NCBI GenBank assembly: GCA_934454145.1
Contig: CAKSFT010000004.1
Span: forward strand, 124,001-188,000
Reading direction: 5' to 3'
DNA length: 64,000 bases
Source: an uncultured Clostridia bacterium
Lineage (GTDB): Bacteria > Bacillota > Clostridia > UBA1381
The notes under the pieces were generated by a model that was not told where the DNA came from, ran no database searches, and saw only the letters and a list, made by a program, of their open reading frames with translations. Positions 1 through 7,560 of the stretch are shown here, one piece after another; within the stretch, counting starts at the first letter, position 1; each line of letters begins with the position of its first letter. Both the position numbers and the translations under genes were made by a program.

Positions 1-407
1 CATCGGAGATTGAACAAGAGCTTTCCAAAGCCGCGGGCGAAAAGCTTATGCTTTCTTTCACACCGCATCTTATCCCCCAGAAAAGGGGCATTTTTGCAAC
101 GATATACATAAACCTGAAAAAGCCGTGCACGGCAGAAGAGCTTACCGCTCTTTACAAAGATTTTTACAAAAGCGAGTTTTTTGTACGCATAAAAGACACG
201 GGCGAACTGCCCGAAACAAAGCATGTCGCCGGCAGCAACTTTGTCGACATCGGCGTCGCCGTTGACAAGCGTCTGAACCGCGCTGTCATCGTCAGCACAC
301 TGGACAACATCGTCAAGGGTGCGGCGGGGCAAGCCGTGCAGAACATGAACCTGATGTTTGGGCTGGACGAAAAAACCGGGATTAACACCGCCGGTTTTTA
401 TCTGTAA
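1..407 (+). CDS. argC: N-acetyl-gamma-glutamyl-phosphate reductase, C-terminal part
   Basis: Cut by the window's left edge; the reading frame enters at base 3. About 134 C-terminal residues remain. They carry the ArgC hallmarks LSFTPHLIPQKRGI (substrate region) and KHVAGSNFVDIGVAVD, and end in a normal stop. ArgC reduces N-acetylglutamyl phosphate to the semialdehyde with NADPH in arginine synthesis. argB follows 29 bp downstream with its own GGGAGG site, so the two are very likely co-transcribed. The missing N-terminus would hold the NADP-binding fold and catalytic Cys, so activity cannot be judged here. Confidence 0.95.
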   Translation, partial: SEIEQELSKAAGEKLMLSFTPHLIPQKRGIFATIYINLKKPCTAEELTALYKDFYKSEFFVRIKDTGELPETKHVAGSNFVDIGVAVDKRLNRAVIVSTLDNIVKGAAGQAVQNMNLMFGLDEKTGINTAGFYL

Positions 408-436
408 ACAATAAAATCACCGGGAGGTTTAAACAA

Positions 437-1309
437 ATGGAAGAACTTATAAAAAAAGCCGGGATACTCATAGAAGCGCTCCCGTTTATACAAAAATTTG
501 CAGGCTCTACGGTTGTCATAAAATACGGCGGCAACGCAATGATAAACGAAGAACTCAAAAATTCTGTCATGGAGGACATCACACTTTTGAAATTCATCGG
601 CTTAAACCCGATTGTTGTCCACGGCGGCGGCCCCGACATCTCAAAAGCTCTCAACGACCACAACATAAAAAGCGAATTTGTAAACGGGCTCAGGGTCACC
701 GACAAAGAAACCATGCGCATTGCACAGATGGTGCTTGTCGGCAAGACAAACAAAGAAATTGTTTCGCTCCTCAACTGCAAAGGCGGAAAGGCAATCGGGC
801 TTTGCGGAATAGACGGTTCTTTCATCAAATGCCGCAAACATTATGCCGAAACCGAAAACGGAAAAACCGACATCGGCTTTGTCGGCGACATTATCCAAAT
901 CAATCCGCATATACTGGACTATATCAGCAGTGACGAATATATCCCCGTTGTTGCGCCGATAGGCACCGACGAGGAGGGGCACAGCTACAACATAAACGCC
1001 GACAGCGTCGCCGCCGCCGTTGCCTCTGCAACCTCTGCGGAAAAGCTGATTTTGCTGACCGATGTCGAAGGCGTAAAGGACAAAAACGGACAGGTTATCT
1101 TTGAAACAGGCGAAACCGAGATAAACGAAATGATTGGCGACGGAACCATTGTCGGCGGCATGATTCCCAAGGTTTTGGGCTGTCTTGACGCCATACATTC
1201 CGGCGTAAAGGGCGTACATATAATAGACGGGCGCATACCGCACTGCCTTCTTTTGGAAATATTTACAAAATCGGGAATCGGTACACTTATAAAAGGAAAA
1301 GGATATTGA
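437..1309 (+). CDS. argB: Acetylglutamate kinase
   Basis: A 290-residue amino-acid-kinase-fold protein, normal length for ArgB. It phosphorylates N-acetylglutamate, the second committed step of arginine synthesis. Visible motifs are KYGGNAM near residue 30 (ATP phosphate binding), VHGGGPDIS near 62 (acetylglutamate/phosphate loop), NINADSVAAAVA near 190 and LLTDVEGV near 214. The start follows CGGGAGG by 9 bases. It sits between argC and a GNAT acetyltransferase one base downstream, so it is mid-operon. No N-terminal extension of the arginine-inhibited hexameric type is obvious. Confidence 0.96.
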   Translation: MEELIKKAGILIEALPFIQKFAGSTVVIKYGGNAMINEELKNSVMEDITLLKFIGLNPIVVHGGGPDISKALNDHNIKSEFVNGLRVTDKETMRIAQMVLVGKTNKEIVSLLNCKGGKAIGLCGIDGSFIKCRKHYAETENGKTDIGFVGDIIQINPHILDYISSDEYIPVVAPIGTDEEGHSYNINADSVAAAVASATSAEKLILLTDVEGVKDKNGQVIFETGETEINEMIGDGTIVGGMIPKVLGCLDAIHSGVKGVHIIDGRIPHCLLLEIFTKSGIGTLIKGKGY

Positions 1310-1310
1310 T

Positions 1311-1784
1311 ATGGAAATCAGACGAGCAGAACAAAAAGATGCGGAAAAAATAAAAGATTTGCTGAACCAGGTGCTGACCGTGCACCACAACAGTCGCCCC
1401 GACCTCTTCAAGGCGGATTGCCGCAAATATACGGACGCAGAACTTTCCGAAATTATATCGGACAACAGGCGCCCGATATTTGTCGCGCTCATAGACGGTG
1501 TTGTTTCGGGATATGCCTTTTGTGTCATCAAAGAACAGAAAAACGACAATATCCTCACCGACATAAAAACGCTCTATATTGACGATTTGTGTGTCGACGA
1601 AGCAATGCGCGGACACAGCCTCGGGCATGCACTTTATGAATATGTCAGGGAATATGCAAAAGAAATCGGGTGCTACAACCTGACCCTGAATGTGTGGACA
1701 TGCAACAAAAGCGCCATGCATTTTTATGAAAAATGCGGATTGAAACCCCAAAAAATCGGTATGGAAACAATTTTGAACGATTGA
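1311..1784 (+). CDS. GNAT family N-acetyltransferase
   Basis: A 157-residue single-domain GNAT protein starting one base after the argB stop. The acetyl-CoA-binding motif appears as LCVDEAMRGHSLGHALYEYV near residues 90-110, with NVWTCNKSAMHFYEKCGLKP near the C-terminus, the usual motif B ending in a bent helix. The acceptor is not predictable. The position after argCB could suggest a role near acetyl-group handling, but the sequence looks like generic small-molecule or protein acetyltransferases rather than ArgA or ArgJ. The stop codon lies within the left copy of an ATTGAAC direct repeat that flanks a 34-bp repeat end. Confidence 0.85.
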   Translation: MEIRRAEQKDAEKIKDLLNQVLTVHHNSRPDLFKADCRKYTDAELSEIISDNRRPIFVALIDGVVSGYAFCVIKEQKNDNILTDIKTLYIDDLCVDEAMRGHSLGHALYEYVREYAKEIGCYNLTLNVWTCNKSAMHFYEKCGLKPQKIGMETILND

Positions 1785-1786
1785 AC

Positions 1787-1820
1787 AGGTAATTGTAAAA
1801 CCAACGTTTTTCAATTACCT
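1787..1820 (+). repeat. Mini repeat: solo termini of the AGGTAATTG element
   Basis: A 34-bp element with perfect 9-bp inverted ends, AGGTAATTG and CAATTACCT, matching the terminal sequence of the ~214-bp repeat found at 26.9, 48.7 and 55.6 kb. It is flanked by ATTGAAC at 1780-1786 and 1821-1827, which looks like a short target duplication. It lies just before the uxaC ribosome site and could fold as a leader hairpin. Confidence 0.6.
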
Positions 1821-1849
1821 ATTGAACAATTAAAAAAAGGAGATAACAA

Positions 1850-3211
1850 ATGAAATTTATTACAGAAGATTTTATGCTTAAAAATCCAAAAGCAAAAAAA
1901 CTCTACTTCGGCTACGCAAAAGATTTGCCGATTATAGACTATCACTGCCATCTGAGCCCGGAACAGATTGCGTCTGACTACAAGTTTAAGAACGCATATG
2001 ATTTGTTCCTCGGCGGCGACCACTATAAATGGCGCCAGATGCGTTCAAACGGCGTGAGTGAGGAATACATCACCGGGGACGCACCCGACTATGAAAAATT
2101 TCTTATGTGGGCAAAAACCATGCCGCTTTTGATTGGCAATCCGCTTTATCACTGGACTCATCTGGAGCTTTTGCGTTATTTCGGGATTGACGACGCGCTG
2201 ACCCCGGACAATGCAAAGCAAATCTGGGACAAGTGCAACGAGATGCTTTCCGACGATTCGTTCAGCGCAAAAAATCTCATAAAGCGCTCCAATGTTGAGG
2301 CTTTGTGCACCACCGACGACCCGGCGGATTCTCTGGAATATCACAAGGCTCTGCAAGGCTTTTCAACAAAAGTCCTCCCGACCTTCCGCCCCGACAAGGC
2401 CGTCGGCATTGAAAAGGACACCTTTTTGCCGTACATGGAAGAGAACGGAATAAAAAGCTTTTCCGGGCTTTTGGAATGGCTTTCGGGGAGGATAGAATTT
2501 TTTAACTCTGTCGGCTGCCGCCTTTCGGACCATTCTCTGGAATCAATCCCCTATGCAGAGGGCGACGCGGAAAAAGTGTTTGACAAAAGGCTCTCGGGCG
2601 CGGAAATCGCGGCAAGCGACGCCGATATCTTCAAAACCGCAGTCCTCAGGCACTGCGCCGCCGAATATACACGCTTTGGCTGGACAATGCAGCTGCACAT
2701 CGGCGCACTGAGAAACAACAACAGGAAAATGTTTGAAAAACTGGGCGCGGACACAGGATTTGACTCGATAAACGACCTGTGCATAGCAGAAAAGCTGTCA
2801 TCCTTCCTCAACAGCCTGGAATACACCGATACCCTGCCCAAAACCATATTGTATACCCTCAACCCCAAGGATAATTATGTCCTTGGCACAATGATGGGCA
2901 ATTTCCAAAAGGCACCGACCGCCGGCAAAGTACAATTCGGCTCGGGCTGGTGGTTCAACGACAACCGCGACGGCATGGAGGCACAGCTTTGTGCATTTGC
3001 AAATCTGGGTCTTTTGGGCAGATTCATAGGCATGCTGACAGATTCCAGAAGCTTTGTTTCCTATCCGCGCCACGAATATTTCAGGAGGATTCTCTGCAAC
3101 CTCATCGGCAAATGGGTTTCTGACGGGGAATACCCCGATGACGAAAAATACCTAAAGGAAATCGTTGAAGGAATAAGCTATAAAAACGCAAAAGATTATT
3201 TTGGATTTTAA
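1850..3211 (+). CDS. uxaC: Glucuronate isomerase
   Basis: A 453-residue member of the amidohydrolase-like UxaC family, usual length ~465. It converts D-glucuronate to fructuronate (and galacturonate to tagaturonate) at the head of hexuronate catabolism in the cytoplasm. Typical stretches are YHCHLSPEQIA near residue 30 (metal-binding HxH), FLGGDHYKWRQMRSNG near 52, and GSGWWFND near 367. Start follows AAAGGAG by 9 bases. No other uronate genes (uxuA, kdgK, transporters) are nearby; the next gene is rmuC, so the gene seems isolated from its pathway. A repeat end sits directly upstream and may affect its expression. Confidence 0.95.
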   Translation: MKFITEDFMLKNPKAKKLYFGYAKDLPIIDYHCHLSPEQIASDYKFKNAYDLFLGGDHYKWRQMRSNGVSEEYITGDAPDYEKFLMWAKTMPLLIGNPLYHWTHLELLRYFGIDDALTPDNAKQIWDKCNEMLSDDSFSAKNLIKRSNVEALCTTDDPADSLEYHKALQGFSTKVLPTFRPDKAVGIEKDTFLPYMEENGIKSFSGLLEWLSGRIEFFNSVGCRLSDHSLESIPYAEGDAEKVFDKRLSGAEIAASDADIFKTAVLRHCAAEYTRFGWTMQLHIGALRNNNRKMFEKLGADTGFDSINDLCIAEKLSSFLNSLEYTDTLPKTILYTLNPKDNYVLGTMMGNFQKAPTAGKVQFGSGWWFNDNRDGMEAQLCAFANLGLLGRFIGMLTDSRSFVSYPRHEYFRRILCNLIGKWVSDGEYPDDEKYLKEIVEGISYKNAKDYFGF

Positions 3212-3232
3212 ACCAAAACACGGAGAATTTTT

Positions 3233-4510
3233 ATGGAAATACTGATAGTTACATTATTGGCGGTTATTGTTATTTTGCAGATTGTTTCTTTGTTCTTGAA
3301 AAAGGACGGCGGATTTTCCGATGCAAAGCGCGACATCATCGAAGAAAACCGCGCAAATATCCGCACCCTGGGTGAAATAATCACCACAAACCAAAAAAAC
3401 ACCGACGACATGCAAACCGGGCGTTTTGCGGAACTGACAAAAAACCTCACTGACCGCCAGGGCGACATGAACAAAGCGGTGTCGGACTCCATCGGCAAAA
3501 TGGAAGAACGCTTAAAAAGCCTGGAGGAAACCAACCGCACCACGCTTTTCGCGATGCGCGAAGGGATAGAAAAGCGCCTTGACGTAATCCGCGACGATAA
3601 CAACAAAAAACTGGAAAAAATGCAGCAGACCGTGGACGAAAAGCTGCAAAAAACCCTGGAGGACAAAATGGACAAATCCTTCAAGCTGGTGAGCGAACGT
3701 CTGGAACAGGTCTACAAAGGACTGGGCGAAATGCAGACGGTTGCGGCAGGCGTCGGGGATTTGAAAAAGGTTCTTTCAAATGTAAAAACACGCGGGATAT
3801 TGGGTGAAATCCAGCTTGGCGCAATATTGAGAGAAATACTCTCGCCCGAACAATATGAAGAAAACACAGCCACAAAACCCAACAGCAAAAACGTCGTGGA
3901 ATTTGCAGTGAAAATGCCTGTGGAAGAAGGCGGATTTATTTATCTGCCGATTGACTCCAAGTTCCCGGCAGACGCATATACCGCATTGAAAGACGCCTAT
4001 GACTCGGGAGATTCCGACAAAATACAATCTGCCAGAAACATCATGATGTCAAGAATGAAGAACTTTGCAAAAGACATTCACGAAAAGTATGTGGAAGTCC
4101 CCTATACCACCGAATTTGCCATCATGTTTCTGCCTTTTGAAGGGCTTTATGCCGAGGCGGTCAACTGTGGCATGGTGGAAATTTTGCAGCGCGAATACCG
4201 AATAAACATCGCCGGCCCAAGCACCATGGCGGCACTCTTAAACAGTCTGCAAATGGGCTTCAAAACCGTGGCGATACAAAAGCGCTCCATGGAAGTGTGG
4301 ACAGTGCTCGGCGCAGTCAAGTCCGAGTTTGACAAATTTGAAAAAATCCTCTCCGCAACACAGCAGAGAATCAACCAGGCAAACACCGAGCTCGACAAGC
4401 TTGTCGGTGTACGCACACGCGCAATCCAAAGAAAACTGCGCGATGTGGAAAAGATAGACGACAAAAAGACAGACGAGATTCTAGCAGACGAATACGGTGA
4501 ATCGGAATAA
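3233..4510 (+). CDS. rmuC: DNA recombination protein RmuC family
   Basis: A 425-residue protein: one N-terminal membrane helix (residues 2-20), a long charged coiled coil to about residue 170, then the RmuC domain with GILGEIQLGAILREIL and the DSKFPADAY motif (putative nuclease-like core). E. coli RmuC is linked to limiting inversions at short inverted repeats; the biochemical activity is not well defined. Starts 21 bp after uxaC with a weak site (ACGGAG) and ends at a strong terminator, so it may read through from uxaC. Length is typical. Confidence 0.93.
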   Translation: MEILIVTLLAVIVILQIVSLFLKKDGGFSDAKRDIIEENRANIRTLGEIITTNQKNTDDMQTGRFAELTKNLTDRQGDMNKAVSDSIGKMEERLKSLEETNRTTLFAMREGIEKRLDVIRDDNNKKLEKMQQTVDEKLQKTLEDKMDKSFKLVSERLEQVYKGLGEMQTVAAGVGDLKKVLSNVKTRGILGEIQLGAILREILSPEQYEENTATKPNSKNVVEFAVKMPVEEGGFIYLPIDSKFPADAYTALKDAYDSGDSDKIQSARNIMMSRMKNFAKDIHEKYVEVPYTTEFAIMFLPFEGLYAEAVNCGMVEILQREYRINIAGPSTMAALLNSLQMGFKTVAIQKRSMEVWTVLGAVKSEFDKFEKILSATQQRINQANTELDKLVGVRTRAIQRKLRDVEKIDDKKTDEILADEYGESE

Positions 4511-4515
4511 TAAAA

Positions 4516-4568
4516 ACAGCGCACATGGCTTGACAGCAGTTTTGTTTTGTGCGCTGTCTTTATTTATT
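4516..4568 (+). terminator. Rho-independent terminator after rmuC
   Basis: Stem ACAGCGCACA (4516-4525) pairs with TGTGCGCTGT (4548-4557), followed by a T-rich run to about 4575. It starts 5 bp after the rmuC stop and separates rmuC from the permease operon. Confidence 0.85.
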
Positions 4569-4603
4569 TTGTTTAAAATTTTTCAAAACGAACACCATAT
4601 TTA

Positions 4604-4632
4604 TTGACAAGCCCTTTATAAAATGATAGAAT
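4604..4632 (+). promoter_or_regulatory. Predicted promoter of the APC permease operon
   Basis: TTGACA at 4604-4609, a 17-bp spacer, and TAGAAT at 4627-4632. Initiation near 4640 would give a leader of about 220 nt before the permease start, long enough to hold both structured elements found there. Confidence 0.7.
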
Positions 4633-4662
4633 GTATTTTTAAAAGAAGTTATTCTTATAAAC

Positions 4663-4772
4663 GGGCAATAAACCATATCGGCGATTGACGTGAAAGTTTT
4701 TTAGCCAGTCTCCGTCAGGATTGAATTGCCCATGCGAAAAATTACACGCATTCGCCCGAAAATACACATGGG
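4663..4772 (+). ncRNA. Structured leader segment with mutually exclusive stems
   Basis: GGGCAAT (4663-4669) pairs with ATTGCCC (4725-4731), closing a 63-nt domain. The CCC of that second arm also belongs to CCCATG (4729-4734), which can pair with CATGGG (4767-4772) around an inner ATGCG/CGCAT stem. The two folds compete for the same bases. It does not match a riboswitch class I can name; a faint likeness to c-di-GMP-I (GACG..AAAG) is too weak to use. The rest of the 353-bp gap between rmuC and the permease holds the terminator, the promoter and the pseudoknot element. Confidence 0.35.
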
Positions 4773-4781
4773 CACAAAAAT

Positions 4782-4857
4782 CTCTTATCATTTCTTGCCA
4801 TACGGGTAAGAGGATCTTAAATTATTATTTGTGTCGGCGTATGGCGGCGGAATGGAG
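4782..4857 (+). ncRNA. Pseudoknotted leader element, copy A (APC permease)
   Basis: Hairpin CTCTTA (4782-4787) with TAAGAG (4807-4812). Its loop GCCATAC (4797-4803) is exactly complementary to GTATGGC (4839-4845), which ends 8 nt before the GGAG Shine-Dalgarno (4854-4857). Copy B at 10.4 kb has the same plan with different paired bases. The stretch GGCGGAATGGAGAT next to the start is shared with copy D. Formation of the loop pairing would crowd the ribosome site, so translational control is the natural reading, but the ligand, if any, is unknown. Confidence 0.6.
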
Positions 4858-4863
4858 ATATTT

Positions 4864-6258
4864 ATGGAAAAACGTTATGGAATATTCACAGCAATAGCAA
4901 TGGTTGTGGGAATCGTGATAGGCAGCGGAGTGTTTTTCAAGGCACAGACCGTCCTGGAAAAAACCGGCGGCGACATGGTTTCGGCAATCATTGCCTTCCT
5001 CGCCGGGGGTGCGGTGATGCTGATATGCACGCTTACATTTTCTTTTATCGCCGCAGAGGGCGAAAACTCAAACGGCATGATAGATTATGCAAAAAATGCC
5101 GCAGGTAAAAAATATGCATATTATGTCGGCTGGTTTTTGAGTATTATATACTACCCTTCCCTGACCTCTGTCCTTGCATGGCTTTCTGCCCGGTATACCG
5201 TCGTGTTTATACAATCGGTTTTCCCCGGTTTCGGGGCAGAGGTCATCGCCGGCGGCGGAATAATCCCTGCCTCCGTTGCCGGGCCGGAGTGTATGGCAAT
5301 CGCACTTTTCTATATGACGGCAAGCTATGCAATCAATGCACTTTCCCCAAAGCTTGCGGGGCGCATACAGGTTTCGGCAACGGTCATAAAACTGTTTCCG
5401 CTGGTTCTCACCGCTGTTTTCGGGACAATTTTCGGGCTTTCCTCGGGGACATTGCAGCAAAATTTTTCTTCCGGAGTTGTGCCGGCACTCGCCGAAAACA
5501 TGCCCCAAAATCCGCTTTTAAGCGCCATAATCTCTGTCGCCTTTGCATATGAAGGCTGGATAATCGCCTCCGGCATAAGCCACGAACTGAAAAACGCAAA
5601 ACGCACTCTGCCGGCGGCACTTGTCATCGGTTCGCTGATTGTGGTTTCGGTTTATGTGTTCTATTATATCGGCATCTCCGGCGGCGCCCCGAACAGCGTG
5701 CTCGCCCGTGAAGGAGCTGTTGTCGCACTCAAAAACATCTTCGGCGGCTTTTTCGGGGTGGTGCTGAATTTATTTATCGTAATTTCGTGCCTCGGCACGC
5801 TGAACGGTCTTATGCTTGCCTGCACGAGGGGCATATACGCACTCTCGGCACGCGGCGAAGGCATCATGCCAAAAAAGTTTTCAAGCATAGACAAAGAAAC
5901 AAATATGCCTGCAAATTCTTCAGTTCTGGGGCTATTGCTGTGCGGTGCATGGTTTTTGTATTTCTATGGCGCAAACCTTGCCGCGGACAAATGGTTCGGG
6001 AGATTCTGCTTTGACTCGTCAGAGCTCCCCATAATAACCCTATATGCACTTTATATACCTATATTTATTATGTTTATGATAAAGCAAAAAAAACTGAACA
6101 TCATAAAACGCTTTGTTTTTCCGCTGCTTGCCGCGGCGGCATCAGTGTTCATGGTCTATGCCGCGGCTGTCAGCCACAGGGGCGAAGCGTTTTATTATCT
6201 CATAGTATTCACTGTCATCATGCTTTTTGCAATCCCCTTCAGAAGGCGGCAGCGCTAA
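4864..6258 (+). CDS. APC family amino acid permease
   Basis: A 464-residue polytopic membrane protein of the amino acid-polyamine-organocation family, about 12 predicted helices. The N-terminus holds the helix 1 signature VVGIVIGSGVFF, and FAYEGWIIASGISHELKN near residue 235 matches the helix 6 region. It probably imports or exchanges an amino acid; specificity cannot be read. I chose ATG 4864, not GTG 4831, because GGAG lies 6 bases upstream and family alignment begins at MEKRYGIFTAIAMVVG. Transcribed with the HPrK-like gene 33 bp downstream. Confidence 0.9.
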   Translation: MEKRYGIFTAIAMVVGIVIGSGVFFKAQTVLEKTGGDMVSAIIAFLAGGAVMLICTLTFSFIAAEGENSNGMIDYAKNAAGKKYAYYVGWFLSIIYYPSLTSVLAWLSARYTVVFIQSVFPGFGAEVIAGGGIIPASVAGPECMAIALFYMTASYAINALSPKLAGRIQVSATVIKLFPLVLTAVFGTIFGLSSGTLQQNFSSGVVPALAENMPQNPLLSAIISVAFAYEGWIIASGISHELKNAKRTLPAALVIGSLIVVSVYVFYYIGISGGAPNSVLAREGAVVALKNIFGGFFGVVLNLFIVISCLGTLNGLMLACTRGIYALSARGEGIMPKKFSSIDKETNMPANSSVLGLLLCGAWFLYFYGANLAADKWFGRFCFDSSELPIITLYALYIPIFIMFMIKQKKLNIIKRFVFPLLAAAASVFMVYAAAVSHRGEAFYYLIVFTVIMLFAIPFRRRQR

Positions 6259-6291
6259 GGCAAAAATTTTGTACCAAAAACGGAGGAAATC

Positions 6292-6999
6292 ATGTTTTAC
6301 TGCGAAATATGCGGACTGAAAATCCGGATAAACAACCGTTTCCAAATGATTCAGGCCCTCTCAAGGGACTACATCATACCCCCCTGTCCCGCCCCCGACA
6401 TTACACTCGGGGTGTCCAATCAGGAAATCGATGCCGAAAGAGCAAAATATCCCCAATTTGACGACGGCTATCACGAGGCAATTGTGCTTTTCAGAAAGCT
6501 TTCGGAAAAATGCCTTTCTTTTGATATATTCTTTCTGCACTGCGCCGCGGTGTCGCTTGACGGCAAGGCATATCTTTTTACCGGCAAAAGCGGCATCGGA
6601 AAATCCACGCATGCGCGCCTTTGGACCGAGGTTTATCCACGCTCCTTCATCATAAACGGGGATAAGCCGCTGATTCGCTTAAACGGCGGCAGATTTTATG
6701 TTTTCGGCACACCCTGGTGCGGCAAAGAAATGCAGCAGAAAAACACCTCCGCCCCGATAAAAGCGGTGTGTTTCCTGGAGCAATCCTATGATATCTGCGT
6801 TCGCCGCATGGCTCCGCTTGAGGTCATCGGCAAAATCTTTGACCAGACGGCATACCAAAAAGACACCAAAAGAAATGCACAGCTTATGGCGCTTCTCGAT
6901 AAATTTATCACCGATATCCCTTTTTATCTTTTAAAATGCGACATATCGGAAAAAGCCGTGCTGACGGCACATGACGCAATGGAGGTAACCCAACAATGA
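6292..6999 (+). CDS. HPrK-like ATP-binding protein (first paralog)
   Basis: A 235-residue protein resembling the HPr serine kinase C-terminal domain. The Walker A is GKSGIGKSTH near residues 102-111 after the typical HCAAVSLDGKAYLFTG lead-in, then INGDKPLIR near 122 and FGTPWCGKE near 140. It lacks the HPrK N-terminal domain and does not look like true HprK. Such proteins occur in Firmicutes with PqqD-like proteins and S24/S26 peptidases, often in peptide-modification contexts; no PqqD gene is seen here. It overlaps the following peptidase gene by 4 bp (ATGA). A paralog lies at 43766-44470. Confidence 0.82.
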   Translation: MFYCEICGLKIRINNRFQMIQALSRDYIIPPCPAPDITLGVSNQEIDAERAKYPQFDDGYHEAIVLFRKLSEKCLSFDIFFLHCAAVSLDGKAYLFTGKSGIGKSTHARLWTEVYPRSFIINGDKPLIRLNGGRFYVFGTPWCGKEMQQKNTSAPIKAVCFLEQSYDICVRRMAPLEVIGKIFDQTAYQKDTKRNAQLMALLDKFITDIPFYLLKCDISEKAVLTAHDAMEVTQQ

Positions 7000-7463
7000 A
7001 CAACCAGATACATTTCCGGGACATTGAACATATCATAAGAGAAACACTGGACATGGGGAAAAGCTTTAAAATTTCCCCAAACGGCGCAAGCATGCTGCCG
7101 CTTATCGTGCAGGAGCGCGACAGTGTGTATATAAAAAAACCCGAAGGACGCCTGAAAAAATACGATATCGCTTTCTTCAAACGCCGGACGGGCGAATTTA
7201 TTCTGCACAGGGTTGTCAAAGTAAAAAAAGACAGCTATACAATGTGCGGCGACCACCAATATGTCTTTGAGGACGGTATACATGATTCCGACATCATCGG
7301 CGTCGTGTCAAAGCTTGTCATAAACGGCAAAACCATACTCCCCGCAGACCCAAAATACCGCCGTTATGTCTTTTTGCGCGTCAACACCATAACATTGCGC
7401 CGAAACCTGGCGAGAATCAAAAATTTTGCAAAATCATGTGCAAGGCGGCTGATACGGAAATAA
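6996..7463 (+). CDS. S24/S26 family (signal peptidase-like) peptidase
   Basis: A 155-residue protein with the S26 core: NGASMLPL near residues 29-36 (Ser nucleophile), KKYDIAFFKR near 55, FILHRVVKV near 68 and TMCGDHQYVF near 80. A His in the HRV position rather than a Lys base is like SipW/Sec11-type enzymes. No obvious membrane helix is present, unlike secretory signal peptidases, so it may cut a cytosolic or partner-presented substrate. The 4-bp overlap with the HPrK-like gene indicates a coupled pair. Substrate unknown. Confidence 0.78.
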   Translation: MNNQIHFRDIEHIIRETLDMGKSFKISPNGASMLPLIVQERDSVYIKKPEGRLKKYDIAFFKRRTGEFILHRVVKVKKDSYTMCGDHQYVFEDGIHDSDIIGVVSKLVINGKTILPADPKYRRYVFLRVNTITLRRNLARIKNFAKSCARRLIRK

Positions 7464-7491
7464 AAGATTTCCCGAAGGAACCAAAAATACA

Positions 7492-7560
7492 GATGTACGC
7501 CGGGGAGGTGAAATTTGTTGACAGCAGGAAAAGGAATTTCTATGAAAAATCATATTTTTT
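7492..7560 (+). repeat. Dispersed repeat R2, partial copy
   Basis: Closely matches 14145-14210: shared pieces are GTACGCCG, TTTGTTGA, CAGCAGGAAAAG versus TAGCAAGAAAAG, and GAAAAATCATATTTTTT. Its right part overlaps the last ~20 bp of the HAD phosphatase gene, so that protein's C-terminal tail is encoded by the repeat. Confidence 0.6.

Noticed and set aside
641..1564. 307-residue - strand frame opposite argB and the GNAT gene
   Set aside because: Antisense of clear genes with no recognisable domain; GC-skewed codon shadow.
4663..4731. c-di-GMP-I riboswitch before the APC permease
   Set aside because: GGGCAA..GACG..AAAG..AGCC..TTGCCC is only loosely similar; the conserved GACGCAAAGC block and tetraloop receptor are absent.
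6292..6999. True HPr kinase/phosphorylase (hprK)
   Set aside because: The protein is ~235 residues, without the N-terminal domain and the HPrK K4-loop signature; it belongs to the HPrK-like group only.
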